Notes: generated by a model not told the origin, from the letters alone. A DNA stretch of 64,000 bases from CALDOK01 sp964481655 (GCA_964481655.1 CAYZVO010000016.1:6761-70760); one strand, 5' to 3'; shown: positions 1 through 11,482, numbered from the stretch's first letter. Made by a program: numbers and translations.

Positions 1-1092
1 GGCCCAGCTCCCGCCGACCATCGGCCGCCCGTGCAGCAACGCCGCTGCGCGGGCTGGGCCGCGGTCGCAGGTGCAGCGGTGGGGCAGCGCCGTGTGGCGC
101 TCGTACAGGGGACCGTCGACGATGGCCTCGAGGCCGACGTAGACCTCGGGGATGGTGTGGCCGTGTCGGGGGTGGTCCGTCGGCGAGGGCGCCACCAGCA
201 GCATGGGCACCAGGAGGATCACGACCAGGACGGGCCGGCCGATGGCTGGCAGCCGCGCCAGCTCCCGGCGCGTCAGGAGCGCGGCCGCCGCCAGGCCCAG
301 CGCAGCCACCGGCAGCACACCCCAGCGCGCGCCGGGGAGCACTGGGTCCCAGCGGGCGTGCTGAGGCCCCACCAGCGCCAGCACCGCCAGCGCGGGCGGG
401 ATGAGGCTGACGAGGCCCACAGTCTGGCCGATGGCCGCCGCCAGCAGCGTGCGGCGGTCTCCCCAACGCCGGGCCGCCGCCAGGCCGGCGACCACGAGCA
501 GCAGGATCAGGGCGTGCAGCCCCTGCTGCCAGCCCCAGTGGGCGCTGCCGGCCAGCAGCGCGGCGCCGAGCCCGGCCTGCCACGGTCGGCTGCGGGACAG
601 CCCGCGCCCCAGCAGCAGCGCACCGGCGATGGGCACCCAGGCGTGCACCAGCCCCAGGGGCGTGCCCAGCCCCAGCAGGATCGGCGCCAGCCCCGCGGCC
701 GCCCCCGCGATCCAGGTGGCGGGGCTCGGGCCCATCAGCTCAGCCGCGGCTCGATGGCCCACCCACGCGGTGGCGAAGATGCCGAGCAGGGCCAGCAGGG
801 CATAGGCGCTGGCTGGGTCGAGACCTGCGAGGGGCCAGGCCAGCAGGGCCTGCCCGAGCAGCCAGTCGGCCTGGGCCACGCCGGGTCCCACGGGCCAGCC
901 CAGCCAGGCCTCCCCCCAGGCCTGCTGGCCGGTCACGACGCGCTGCAGCTGCTCGATGGCCAGCAGCTCCCCCAGGGCGGTGGGGTCCTGGGTGGCGAAG
1001 CCGGGCTCGAGCAGCAGGTGCCGCGCCGCGACCAGCACCGCCAGCCCCAGCACGATCAGGGCCGCCAGCTCCCGGCGCAGGGTCGAGCCCAC
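1..1092 (-). CDS. Polytopic membrane protein, GT-C-like (3' end beyond window)
   Basis: The frame is open from a GTG at 1092 to the window edge, giving 364 codons with no stop, so the C-terminus is missing. The protein begins MGSTLRRELAALIVLG and is dominated by Leu/Ala/Val membrane helices separated by short charged loops, with a longer, more hydrophilic stretch near the visible end. The layout resembles GT-C type membrane glycosyltransferases or YfhO-like proteins, but no catalytic motif is clear and the function is inferred. The GTG lies one base after the clpB stop with no good ribosome site, so translation is probably coupled to clpB. Confidence 0.6.
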   Translation of the reverse strand, partial: MGSTLRRELAALIVLGLAVLVAARHLLLEPGFATQDPTALGELLAIEQLQRVVTGQQAWGEAWLGWPVGPGVAQADWLLGQALLAWPLAGLDPASAYALLALLGIFATAWVGHRAAAELMGPSPATWIAGAAAGLAPILLGLGTPLGLVHAWVPIAGALLLGRGLSRSRPWQAGLGAALLAGSAHWGWQQGLHALILLLVVAGLAAARRWGDRRTLLAAAIGQTVGLVSLIPPALAVLALVGPQHARWDPVLPGARWGVLPVAALGLAAAALLTRRELARLPAIGRPVLVVILLVPMLLVAPSPTDHPRHGHTIPEVYVGLEAIVDGPLYERHTALPHRCTCDRGPARAAALLHGRPMVGGSWA

Positions 1093-1093
1093 G

Positions 1094-3742
<2,649 letters not shown>

Positions 3743-3761
3743 GCCAACTCCTGAACGATTG

Positions 3762-3785
3762 CAATGAGCCGCCGTCCAATGAGCC
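3762..3785. promoter_or_regulatory. Direct repeat upstream of clpB, possible operator
   Basis: CAATGAGCC occurs at 3762-3770 and again at 3777-3785, a 15-bp period, 20-43 bases upstream of the clpB start codon. The position suits a repressor or activator site for a stress gene, but the regulator is unknown and chance is possible. Confidence 0.3.
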
Positions 3786-3862
3786 TATCCGCTCAGCGGC
3801 TCCGGTACGCTCAGAAGCTAGGCACCCGCCCCGGATCGTCCAGCGGCGCCGTACTCGAGCTG

Positions 3863-3945
3863 CACAGGGAGAGCGCGGAGGACGCGGAGGCTTCCGCCTG
3901 CCGGGGCGCGGCGGCAGCCTCCGCGCTCTCCGCGTCCTCCCTGTG
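3863..3945. repeat. Long imperfect inverted repeat, 28-bp arms
   Basis: Arms at 3863-3890 and 3918-3945 pair at 24 of 28 positions by Watson-Crick rules, plus two G-U pairs, around a 27-base GC-rich loop. The arms are built from GCGGAGG/GAGAGCG blocks. The element sits between the clpB start and the stop of the upstream subtilase gene, so it may act as a terminator for the subtilase transcript or be a dispersed palindromic repeat. Confidence 0.6.
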
Positions 3946-3962
3946 AGTCCTGGCTAGCGCGA

Positions 3963-5138
3963 TCAGTTCCCGATGAGCGAGGCGACGTCCAGCAGCGGCT
4001 CGGGGTTGTTGCCGCCCTGGCCGGTGAAGCCGTCTTCCGCGGTCGCGAGCATGTCTGCCAGGACCTCGTCGGGGCTCAGCTCCGGGTACATGGCGATGTA
4101 GGCCGCGGCGGCGCCGGCCACATGGGGGGTGGCCATGGAGGTGCCGGAGAGCGCGGCGTAGTCGCCGTCGGGGTAGGTCGAGGTGATGGTCATGCCGGGG
4201 GCGGCGATGTCCACGGCGTCGCCGTAGTTGGAGAAGTAGGCGAAGCCGTTGTCGCCGCCGTAGGCGTCGTAGGCGGAGACGACGATGCCGACGTCGTAGC
4301 CGGCGGGGATGAAGCCCGCGGTGTCGGTGGCGTCGTTGCCCGCGGCGATGCAGACCACGATCCCGGCGTCGAGCACGGCCTGGATGGAGTCCTTCAGCAT
4401 GGTGTTGCTGGCGGGGTCCCCCGCGCCGCCCAGGGACATGTTCACCACCCGGACGTCCTGCTGGGTCAGCACCCAGTCCAGGCCCGCGATGATGTTGCCG
4501 TAGGTGCCCGAGCCGTTGTCGTCCAGCACGCGCACGGCGTAGATGTCGATGCCGGGCGCCACGCCCGCGACGCCGTCGCCGCCGCCGTCGCCGCCGATGG
4601 TGCCCGCCACGTGGGTGCCGTGGCCGTGGCCGTCGTCGCCGCCGTTGTCGCTGCCGCCGGACTCGCCCACGGCGTCGTAGGAGCCCACGACGTTCAGGTC
4701 GGGGTGGTCGAGATCGACGCCGGTGTCGATGACCGCGACCCCGATGCCGGAGAAGTCCACCGAGGTGACCGCGCCGCCGATGCGCTCGACGCCTTCGGGT
4801 ACTTCACCGTCGCCCAGCTCGGGATCCTCCCAGTCGGGGGGCGGGGCGTAGGAGTCCGGGTTGTCGATGACCACGTACTGGACCTCGTCCCACGAGGCGA
4901 TCTCGTCGGCCACGCCGATGGGCAGATCGACCTGGAAGCCCTGGGTGGCCTGCTCGAAGATGTGGATCGGCTCGACCTCGAACACGTCGGCGATGTTGTT
5001 CACCGTGGTGACCACCTCGGCCGGCTCGCTGTCGAGGCGCACGAGGTAGGTGTCGAAGAGCAGGTCCTCGAGCTGCTCCTGGGTGCAGCCGGTGGTGGCG
5101 ATCAGCAGCAGGGCGGACAGGGGAAGGGTGCGGGCCAT
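3963..5138 (-). CDS. Subtilisin-like serine peptidase lipoprotein (S8)
   Basis: Predicted cell-envelope serine protease of 391 aa. A signal peptide ends in a lipobox with Cys18 (IATTGC). Residues 28-95 look like an I9-type propeptide. The catalytic triad is intact: Asp138 in VIDTGVDLDHPDL, His176 in GHGTHVAGT, Ser334 in SGTSMATPHVAG, with oxyanion Asn268 in AAGN. The ATG at 5138 is preceded by GGAGGAG. The same frame stays open further upstream over the neighbouring genes, but that extension is an antisense or overlapping artefact of high GC. Unlike the larger subtilase at 50043, this one should be active. Confidence 0.93.
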   Translation of the reverse strand: MARTLPLSALLLIATTGCTQEQLEDLLFDTYLVRLDSEPAEVVTTVNNIADVFEVEPIHIFEQATQGFQVDLPIGVADEIASWDEVQYVVIDNPDSYAPPPDWEDPELGDGEVPEGVERIGGAVTSVDFSGIGVAVIDTGVDLDHPDLNVVGSYDAVGESGGSDNGGDDGHGHGTHVAGTIGGDGGGDGVAGVAPGIDIYAVRVLDDNGSGTYGNIIAGLDWVLTQQDVRVVNMSLGGAGDPASNTMLKDSIQAVLDAGIVVCIAAGNDATDTAGFIPAGYDVGIVVSAYDAYGGDNGFAYFSNYGDAVDIAAPGMTITSTYPDGDYAALSGTSMATPHVAGAAAAYIAMYPELSPDEVLADMLATAEDGFTGQGGNNPEPLLDVASLIGN

Positions 5139-5199
5139 GGGACTCCTCCAGAGGGGCGGCGGGACGGCGCGCCGTGCTGGAAGCATAGCGCCGCTTCGA

Positions 5200-5219
5200 G
5201 CCTCCGTGTAGACGGAGGC
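5200..5219 (-). terminator. Hairpin after the small lipoprotein gene
   Basis: GCCTCCGT at 5200-5207 and ACGGAGGC at 5212-5219 form a perfect 8-bp stem with a 4-base loop, about 45 bases past the stop of the gene at 5264-5857. There is no T-tract, so intrinsic termination is only a possibility. Confidence 0.4.
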
Positions 5220-5263
5220 CCCACGCTGACGACGCTCGGCCGAAAAACTTCGACGCGGGCGGG

Positions 5264-5857
5264 CTAGCGGCCCTTGAGCTTCTTGCCCTTGATGCCCTTC
5301 TGGCCGGGGCCGACCTTGCGCAGGCCCGGACCGGGCAGGCGCTCGGGGGGCACCTTGGTCTTGGGGGTCTCTTCGGCCGCGAGCTCGGTCTTGGCGTACC
5401 AGCAGGAGATGGTCGTGGTGGCGTCCACCGCCGCCAGGGTCAGCTGCACGGCCTGGCCGCCGCCGTCGCTGTAGACCAGCTGCACGGACTCGGCGGTCTC
5501 GAAGCTGGCGGACTGCTCCCAGTTGGCCAGGGCGGTCTTGTACCAGGTGGCCACGGTGTCCATGGGGTCGGCGGTCTCGAGCACGTACATGGTGCCCTCT
5601 TCGCCTTCCTGGGCCAGGGTCATCTTCCCCGTGGCCTTGCCGTTGGGGTAGTTCAGCCACTCGGGCAGGTCGGAGATGTCGATCTCCTGGCCGATGTCCA
5701 GCTCGACGTCGCCTTCGGCGCCAGCCTCTTCGAGAGCCTTCTCGAAGACCTCCTCGGCCGCCTGTTCCTTGAGCTTGTCGCCGAAGCCGCAGGCCAGGGC
5801 CAGCAGGCCGGAGAGCAGGAGGACGGAGGCCAGCAGGCCGGATCGCTTGGTACGCAT
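5264..5857 (-). CDS. Hypothetical lipoprotein
   Basis: A 197 aa protein with a clear lipoprotein signal (LLSGLLALACG, Cys23). After the lipid anchor come an acidic helical region and the segment DLPEWLNYPNGKATGKM. A compact domain that looks like alternating beta strands follows, and the tail is rich in Lys/Gly/Pro and ends KGIKGKKLKGR. I do not recognise a family. It lies between a subtilase and an aminotransferase on the same strand, with about 50-base gaps, so cotranscription is possible. Confidence 0.8.
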   Translation of the reverse strand: MRTKRSGLLASVLLLSGLLALACGFGDKLKEQAAEEVFEKALEEAGAEGDVELDIGQEIDISDLPEWLNYPNGKATGKMTLAQEGEEGTMYVLETADPMDTVATWYKTALANWEQSASFETAESVQLVYSDGGGQAVQLTLAAVDATTTISCWYAKTELAAEETPKTKVPPERLPGPGLRKVGPGQKGIKGKKLKGR

Positions 5858-5905
5858 GTCGCGCTCCTTGGGGAGAGGTCCGGTCGGTCCCGGGGTTTCG
5901 CTGGG

Positions 5906-7006
5906 CTAGCCTATCAGCTCGCGGAAGGCCGTGACGAAGCGCTGGCTCTCTTCGCGCGTGCCGGGGCTCACGCGGATGGCCCAGGGCATCCCGTAGCCGC
6001 CCATGGGGCGGACGATGACGGCGCGCTTCTGCAGCTCGATGAAGAGCCACTTGGCGTCGGCCTGGGTGTCGATCAGCAGGAAGTTCGTCTGGCTGGGAGG
6101 GATGGTCACGGGCAGATCGGCGAGCTGCTCTCGAATCCAGGCCAGCTCGGTCTGGTTGTAGGCGCGGCTGCGCTCGATGTGCTCGTGGTCCGCCAGGGCG
6201 GCGATGGCGCCGACCTGGGAGGGGATGCTCATGTTGAACGGGAAGCGGCCCTGGTTGATGGAGGCGATCACCCGCGACGGTCCGACGGCGTAGCCGGCGC
6301 GGATGCCGGCGAGGCCGTGGGCCTTGGAGAAGGTGTACATGACCATCACGTCGCGCCCCCGAGCCAGCCAGGCTTCGGGATCGGGCATGTCGTCGGTGGT
6401 GCAGTAGGGGTGGTAGGCGGCGTCGTAGACCACCAACACGTCTTCGGGCACCTTCTCCATGAAGGCGTCGAACTGCGCGGCCGTGAACCAGGTGCCCGTG
6501 GGGTTGGTGGGATTGGCCAGGAAGATCATCTTGGTGCGCGGGGTGATCGCGGCGGCGATGGCGTCGAGGTCGTAGGTGTAGCCGTCGGACATCGGGACGG
6601 TGACGAGCTCGGCCCCGGCCTTCCAGGTGGTCAGGTAGTAGATGGCGAAGGTGCGCTCGGAGGTGAGGACCTCGTCGCCTTTCTCGAGCAGGCAGGTGCC
6701 GCACAGCTCGATGACCTCGACGGAGCCGGCCGCGGCGAAGATCATGTCCTCGCTGACGCCGTGGTGCCGGGCGGCTGCTTCCTTGAAGTAGTAGGAGTTG
6801 TCGTACGGGTACATGTGCAGCTTGTCGAGCACACCGCGGATGGCTTCGAGGGCCTTGGGGCTCGGCCCCAGCGGGTTCTCGTTGGAGGCCAGCTTGGCGA
6901 TGGGTCCCTCGAGGCCCAGTTCGCGCTTGACCTCTTCGGGGGGCTTGCCTGCGACGTACGGGGTGAACTCGCGCAACGGCTGGCGGCGGTAGTCGCGGTC
7001 GGACAT
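5906..7006 (-). CDS. Aminotransferase class I/II, HisC-like
   Basis: PLP-dependent aminotransferase of 366 aa, closest in layout to histidinol-phosphate aminotransferases: KLASNENPLGPSPKALEAI at the N-terminus, FLANPTNPTGTW, VVYDAAYHPY, and the Schiff-base Lys228 in TFSKAHGLAGIRAGY. Substrate is probably histidinol phosphate or an aromatic amino acid; no his genes are nearby, so exact specificity is open. The ATG at 7006 is chosen because AAGGAGGAGC lies just upstream; an ATG ten codons earlier has no such site. Confidence 0.9.
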   Translation of the reverse strand: MSDRDYRRQPLREFTPYVAGKPPEEVKRELGLEGPIAKLASNENPLGPSPKALEAIRGVLDKLHMYPYDNSYYFKEAAARHHGVSEDMIFAAAGSVEVIELCGTCLLEKGDEVLTSERTFAIYYLTTWKAGAELVTVPMSDGYTYDLDAIAAAITPRTKMIFLANPTNPTGTWFTAAQFDAFMEKVPEDVLVVYDAAYHPYCTTDDMPDPEAWLARGRDVMVMYTFSKAHGLAGIRAGYAVGPSRVIASINQGRFPFNMSIPSQVGAIAALADHEHIERSRAYNQTELAWIREQLADLPVTIPPSQTNFLLIDTQADAKWLFIELQKRAVIVRPMGGYGMPWAIRVSPGTREESQRFVTAFRELIG

Positions 7007-7102
7007 CTGCGCTCCTCCTTGTTCGGGGTGCTGCATCTATCACGACAGGGTGGCAAGGGAGCCTTGCTCCGGCACCTAGCCGTGGATAGGGAGCGCCCCG
7101 TC

Positions 7103-7975
7103 ATGGTCAAGGCCCTCGGATACTCACAGACTCTCTTCGACCCGCAGAACCCGGGTCGGCTGTGCCGTGGTCGGGAGCGCTGGGTCGAAGGCTTCCCCAT
7201 CGAGGCCTCCGGCAGCATGGAGCGCCTGGTCATCAGCGGGGCCGTCTTCTCCGACGACACCGCCCGGGACGCCAAGCGCGGCCTGCCCTTCGCGGGGATC
7301 AGCTGCGGGACCATCCTCGATCATCTCTTCCCCGAGCTCACCCTGCTGGCCTACTGCGAGCAAGGTCAGATCGGGTCCGTGCCCCCTGCGGCCGTGGCCA
7401 TCGAACCCCACGTGCAGCCCCGCTACGGTGGCCGCCGCTTCGACCGCTGCGTGCGCTGGCGCGCCACGGTCTCCGGGCCCGAGGCCATCGACGCGCTGGT
7501 GGGCGAGCACCCCTCGGCCGCGGACGGCTTCCTGCCGTGGACCGGCGAGCTGACCCCCGAGCTCGAGGAAGCCCTCTTCCTGCTCACCGGCCACGGCGAG
7601 CGGCTGGGCCAGCCGGTGCGGCGCTTCCAGCCCTCGGCGCTGCCCCTGTTGCTCGAGCTGGTGCCCTGGATCGCGCTGGTCCACCTGGACAAGCACGCGC
7701 CGGCCCTGGGCATCTACAGCCGCGAGCCCCTCGGCCTGCTCGACGCCCTGGCCGAAGCCGGCCCCCGCTTCGAGACCCTGAGCGTGCCGTTCTCGATCCC
7801 GCCCATGCTGGCGCGCTGGGATCGGGCCCTGTACGAGCTGCGCCAGGTCTGGCCCCAGGACGTCGAGTTCCCGGTGCCGCCGGGCGAGAGTCGCCCTCCG
7901 GCCTACGAGCGTCCGGCCAAGGCCAAGGCCAAGGCGAAGGCCGAGCCCGAGAAGACCGAGGCTGCGGAAGAGTAG
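7103..7975 (+). CDS. Hypothetical protein with Lys-Ala tail
   Basis: A 290 aa soluble protein with no signal peptide and no family I recognise. The N-terminus contains FDPQNPGRLCRGRERWVEG and an apparently mixed alpha/beta body. The last 20 or so residues are a low-complexity Lys/Ala/Glu tail (AKAKAKAKAEPEKTE), which might bind nucleic acid or be a flexible tether. It is divergent from the aminotransferase gene, with about 95 bases between starts. The ATG at 7103 has a weak GGGAG upstream; the frame stays open further 5' but overlaps the neighbour. Confidence 0.75.
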   Translation: MVKALGYSQTLFDPQNPGRLCRGRERWVEGFPIEASGSMERLVISGAVFSDDTARDAKRGLPFAGISCGTILDHLFPELTLLAYCEQGQIGSVPPAAVAIEPHVQPRYGGRRFDRCVRWRATVSGPEAIDALVGEHPSAADGFLPWTGELTPELEEALFLLTGHGERLGQPVRRFQPSALPLLLELVPWIALVHLDKHAPALGIYSREPLGLLDALAEAGPRFETLSVPFSIPPMLARWDRALYELRQVWPQDVEFPVPPGESRPPAYERPAKAKAKAKAEPEKTEAAEE

Positions 7976-8015
7976 GGGCTCTGAGCTCGGTGGCCCTGGC
8001 GCCCCGCTCGGATGC

Positions 8016-8765
8016 CTAAAGCAGGTCGGCGCAGTAGCGGAGCTCCACGACCTGGGCGCCGGGCTGGCGTTCGCCGACCAGGGCCAGGGCGGACCGGGCG
8101 GCCTGGGTCAGGTCGGTGCCCAGCACCATCCACTCGGCGATCTCGTCGTCGTGGCGGACGGTGACCAGGTAGCCCTCGAGCACGTCGGCGGGGTCGTCGT
8201 CGGCGGGCTCGGGCAGATCCTCGACGGCGTCGGGCTGGTCCTCGAGGACCTCGTCGAGCTCGGGGGGGAGGTCGTCGTCGGCGGGGGTGGGCTCGGCCAC
8301 GGGCGCGGGGGGCTCGGGCGCCGGTGCCTCGCCGGGCTCGACAACCAGCTCCACGGCGGGGGTGGGCTCGGGGGGCGCGGCGGCGGCGGGCTGGCGGCCC
8401 CTGGGGGCGGCGGGGATGCCGTAGCGCTTGCGGTAGCGCATCACGGCCTCGCGGGAGCAGCCGGCCAGCTCGGAGATGCGGCCGTCTGGGACCTCGCCCA
8501 TCAGGTGGCGGAACTCGTCCAGCTTGGACTTGCGGAAGCGACGGGGCTTGCCGGCCCCAGCGGGCTTGGACTTCCCCGCGCTGCCCCGGCGGTAGGCCGG
8601 GATGTCGTTGTGGACCCGGAAGACGACCACGTAGCGGCGGTCGAGCCCGGCGAGCTTGGCGATCTCGCCGTCAGGCCGCTTGCCCATCAGGTCGCGGTAG
8701 GGCTCGAGGCGGTCCCTCGCGGCTTGGGAAAGGGGGGCGTACCGGGTCTTCTTGGGGGTGCTCAT
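8016..8765 (-). CDS. Protein with two tandem HTH-like repeats
   Basis: A 249 aa protein built from two related segments. Residues 20-60 (YRDLMGKRPDGEIAKLAG then VHNDIPAYRR) and 82-122 (FRHLMGEVPDGRISELAG then KRYGIPAAPR) align along their length and look like helix-turn-helix units of the kind D-x-x-IA-x-x-x-G followed by a YRKRYGI-type end. A Pro/Glu/Asp-rich linker covers about 125-205. A small C-terminal domain ends in ELRYCADLL. DNA binding is inferred from the repeat pattern. It sits downstream of the HD-GYP gene on the same strand with a 76-base gap; AGAGGTGAT precedes the ATG. Confidence 0.8.
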   Translation of the reverse strand: MSTPKKTRYAPLSQAARDRLEPYRDLMGKRPDGEIAKLAGLDRRYVVVFRVHNDIPAYRRGSAGKSKPAGAGKPRRFRKSKLDEFRHLMGEVPDGRISELAGCSREAVMRYRKRYGIPAAPRGRQPAAAAPPEPTPAVELVVEPGEAPAPEPPAPVAEPTPADDDLPPELDEVLEDQPDAVEDLPEPADDDPADVLEGYLVTVRHDDEIAEWMVLGTDLTQAARSALALVGERQPGAQVVELRYCADLL

Positions 8766-8841
8766 CCATCACCTCTGACAGTGCTGTGATCGTCCATCTG
8801 TGTATGGGCGATAACCCCCGACAAACCGCACAGCAAGGGGA

Positions 8842-10683
8842 TCAGCGACTTGCGGTAGTGGCGGCCTTTGGTGTGATCCCGCGCCAGATGGCCTCGTCGA
8901 TGAACAGCTGCACAGCGTCGGGGCTGAGCTTGCCGTCCTTGGCCTCCAGTTGGAGGATCCAGAGCCCCCGCTCGATGCTCATCGCGCTGCGGTAGGGGCG
9001 GTCTCCGGCGGTGAGGGCGTCGAACACGTCGCAGACGGCCATGAGCTTCGCGCCCATGGGGATCTGCTCGTCGGACAGGCCCACGGGGTAGCCGCTGCCG
9101 TCGAGGCGTTCGTGGTGGGCCACCGCGAGCTCCGGGATGCCCTGGAGGTTGGGTGTCCAGGGGATGTGATCCAGGAACTGCCGTGTGTGCTCCACGTGGG
9201 CGTTGATCTCCTGGCGCTCGTCGTCGGAGAGGGAGCCCTTGCGCATGGAGAGGCGCTCGAGGTCCCTCGGCAGCACCACGGGGGTGTTGTCGTCGATGAG
9301 GATCCACTCGGTGGCCGCCCGCTGGAGCATGGCCGCGTCGGGGCCTTCCATGCGGGCCCCGGGGCGGTTCATGCGGCGCAGGGCGCTCACGCCGGCCTTG
9401 ACCTGCTGGAGCTGCTCGCTGAGCTGCTCGTCGTCGCCCAGCTGGAGGCGCAGCTGCATGGCGTACAGGCGGAAGCGTCCCTCGAGGATGTCCAGCTCCC
9501 AGGGGTAGAGCTTCTCGGCCTTGAGCAGGACCTCCTCGCGCACGCCGACCTTGCCGAAGTCGTGCAGCAGGGCGGCGTAGTGAAGCTCGGTGAGGTCTTC
9601 CTGGGTGAAGTGCACGCCGGTGAAGGCCGGGGCCTTGCTGGCGTTGACCGCGCGGGCCAGGGCGACGGTCAGCGCGGCGACCCGGTGGCTGTGACCACCG
9701 GTGGCCGGGTCTCGGGCTTCGATGCCGGTCACCGCGGCCTCGACGAAGCCGTCGAACAGGCGCCGGATGTCTTCGTAGAGGCGGTGGTTCTCGAGGGCGA
9801 CCGCGGCCTGAGCGGCGATGGAGCGCACCAGGGCGACGTCGCGTCGGGAGAACTGCTCCACGTCGTCGAAGCTGCCCAGGGGCACCCCGAACTGGGGCTT
9901 GCGGTTGATCAGCGAGACCACCGCGATGACCCGGCCCTGGCGGTCGCGCATGGGCACGGTCAGCATGGTGCGGGTGCAGTAGCCGGAGCGCTGGTCGAAC
10001 TCGGTGTTGAAGCCGTAGGGAGCGTCGGGGGGGAGGTCGTAGGCGTCGTCGATGACCTGGACCACCCCGTGGGAGGCGACGTAGCCCGCGAGGGAGCTGT
10101 CATCGATGGGCATGGTGTTGGCCACCAGCTCGAAGTCGACGGTGTCGTTCTGAGCGGCGCCGAAGTAGAGCTGCCCGTCGTCGGTGACCAGGTAGAGGCT
10201 GCCGCCGTCGGCCTTGACCACGCGCCGGGTCTGGAACAGCACCGCGTGCAGCAGGGCGTCGCGGTCCGGGATGGCCGAGAGGGCGTGGCCGATCTCGTTG
10301 AGGATCGTGACGGCTTCTTCTTCCTGGCGGACCTGGTGGGCGAGCTGCACCTGGCGGGCCAGGTTGCCCAGCGCCAGGGGGAGGCGGCGTTCGACCTGCT
10401 GGGGGTGGACGCTGTCGAAGAAGGCGGGGTCGGGGGACTCGGCGATCTCGATGACGTCGCCGTTGGCCACGGGGTTGCCCCGGGTGCTCGGCAGCGAGGC
10501 GGCGGGATCGACGCTGCGATCGAGCACCCACAGCAGCGGGGCGGCGTGGCCCTCGACGCGGGCGTCCTCGGGCAGCAGGCCCAGGCCTGCGGCCTCGACC
10601 AGCTCGGCGAGCTGGTCCCGGAGAGGCGAGCCCTGGGGCGCGACCGCGACGAGGACCGCGATGTCGGGGTTGAGGGCGGCCAT
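8842..10683 (-). CDS. GAF and HD-GYP domain phosphodiesterase
   Basis: Predicted cyclic-di-GMP (or related cyclic dinucleotide) phosphodiesterase of 613 aa. Residues 1-115 are a possible receiver-like or unknown N-domain. A GAF domain spans about 125-300. The HD-GYP domain begins near 310 with RDPATGGHSHRV, has the HD pair at 374-375 (LLHDFGKVG), and HHERLDGSGYP at 523-533. About 110 residues separate the HD motif from the GYP half, longer than usual, suggesting an insertion. The start is 9 bases after the elbB stop, so the two genes are likely one transcript. Confidence 0.93.
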   Translation of the reverse strand: MAALNPDIAVLVAVAPQGSPLRDQLAELVEAAGLGLLPEDARVEGHAAPLLWVLDRSVDPAASLPSTRGNPVANGDVIEIAESPDPAFFDSVHPQQVERRLPLALGNLARQVQLAHQVRQEEEAVTILNEIGHALSAIPDRDALLHAVLFQTRRVVKADGGSLYLVTDDGQLYFGAAQNDTVDFELVANTMPIDDSSLAGYVASHGVVQVIDDAYDLPPDAPYGFNTEFDQRSGYCTRTMLTVPMRDRQGRVIAVVSLINRKPQFGVPLGSFDDVEQFSRRDVALVRSIAAQAAVALENHRLYEDIRRLFDGFVEAAVTGIEARDPATGGHSHRVAALTVALARAVNASKAPAFTGVHFTQEDLTELHYAALLHDFGKVGVREEVLLKAEKLYPWELDILEGRFRLYAMQLRLQLGDDEQLSEQLQQVKAGVSALRRMNRPGARMEGPDAAMLQRAATEWILIDDNTPVVLPRDLERLSMRKGSLSDDERQEINAHVEHTRQFLDHIPWTPNLQGIPELAVAHHERLDGSGYPVGLSDEQIPMGAKLMAVCDVFDALTAGDRPYRSAMSIERGLWILQLEAKDGKLSPDAVQLFIDEAIWRGITPKAATTASR

Positions 10684-10692
10684 GAGGGGCGT

Positions 10693-11346
10693 CTAGGTGA
10701 GGGCGAGGGTGGCGCGCACTGCGGCGGCGATGCCGAGCGCGATGTCGGCCAGCGGGGCGTCGAGCATGTAGGCCGGGGCGGTGACCAGCTTGTTCGCCGG
10801 GTCGACCAGGCAGTCGGTCACGGGGCGGACATGGTGTTCGGCGCCCAGGGCCTCGAGGGCTTGGGCGGTGCCGGGATCGTTGCCGATGGTGAGCTTGGGG
10901 CTGTGCTCGCCCAGGGCGCGGGCCAGCACGGCGGGGGCGATGCAGACCGCGCCGATGGGCTTGCCGAGGGCGTGGAAGCCCTGGACCACCCGCAGGACCT
11001 CGGGCTCGATGGAGCACTCGGGGCCGTCGAAGGCGAAGCTGGTGAGGTTCTTGGCGGCGCCGAAGCCGCCGGGGAAGAACAGGGCGTCGTAGGCGGCCGG
11101 GTCCACCGAGGACAGGGGCACGATGGCGCCGCGGGCGATGCGGGCGGACTCGACCAGGACCGAGCGGGTCTCGTCGGCGGGCTGGCCCGCGAGGTGGTCC
11201 ACCACAGGGTGCTCGAGCTCGGGCGCGGCACACTGGACCTGCGCGCCTTCCTGGGAGAGGGTGAGCAGGGTGATCACCGCTTCGTGGATCTCGCTGCCGT
11301 CGAACACGCCGCAGCCCGAGAGGACGACCAGGACCTTGCTTGCCAT
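10693..11346 (-). CDS. elbB: DJ-1/PfpI family protein, ElbB-type
   Basis: A 217 aa DJ-1/PfpI superfamily protein matching the ElbB (isoprenoid biosynthesis glyoxalase-like) branch. It starts KVLVVLSGCGVFDGSEIHEA, has FFPGGFGAAKNL, and carries the nucleophile Cys135 in GAVCIAPAVLARAL. The family is proposed to act as glyoxalase or deglycase; the link to isoprenoids is historic. AGGAG lies upstream of the ATG. First gene of a probable two-gene unit with the HD-GYP protein, and divergent from the MopE-repeat lipoprotein gene. Confidence 0.9.
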   Translation of the reverse strand: MASKVLVVLSGCGVFDGSEIHEAVITLLTLSQEGAQVQCAAPELEHPVVDHLAGQPADETRSVLVESARIARGAIVPLSSVDPAAYDALFFPGGFGAAKNLTSFAFDGPECSIEPEVLRVVQGFHALGKPIGAVCIAPAVLARALGEHSPKLTIGNDPGTAQALEALGAEHHVRPVTDCLVDPANKLVTAPAYMLDAPLADIALGIAAAVRATLALT

Positions 11347-11442
11347 GGTTGTAACTCCTGCCTGTGTGAGCCTGGGTCGGGGAACCCATCTCCCCTATCC
11401 CGCCGACGGGGTCGGGGGTGGGGCCCGCCCTCGGAAACCTGC

Positions 11443-11448
11443 TATAGT
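11443..11448 (+). promoter_or_regulatory. Possible -10 element TATAGT
   Basis: TATAGT lies 35 bases upstream of the ATG at 11483 in an otherwise very GC-rich divergent intergenic region. No good -35 box is visible at the usual spacing, so this is a weak call. Confidence 0.3.
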
Positions 11449-11482
11449 CTCCGTTCCCGCTGCTCGGGACTGGAGGCTACGC

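Noticed and set aside
3963..7043. Apparent 1026-codon fusion of the subtilase with upstream sequence
   Set aside because: The extra N-terminal part is Arg/Pro-rich noise overlapping the aminotransferase and lipoprotein genes; the subtilase has its own ribosome site and signal peptide at 5138.
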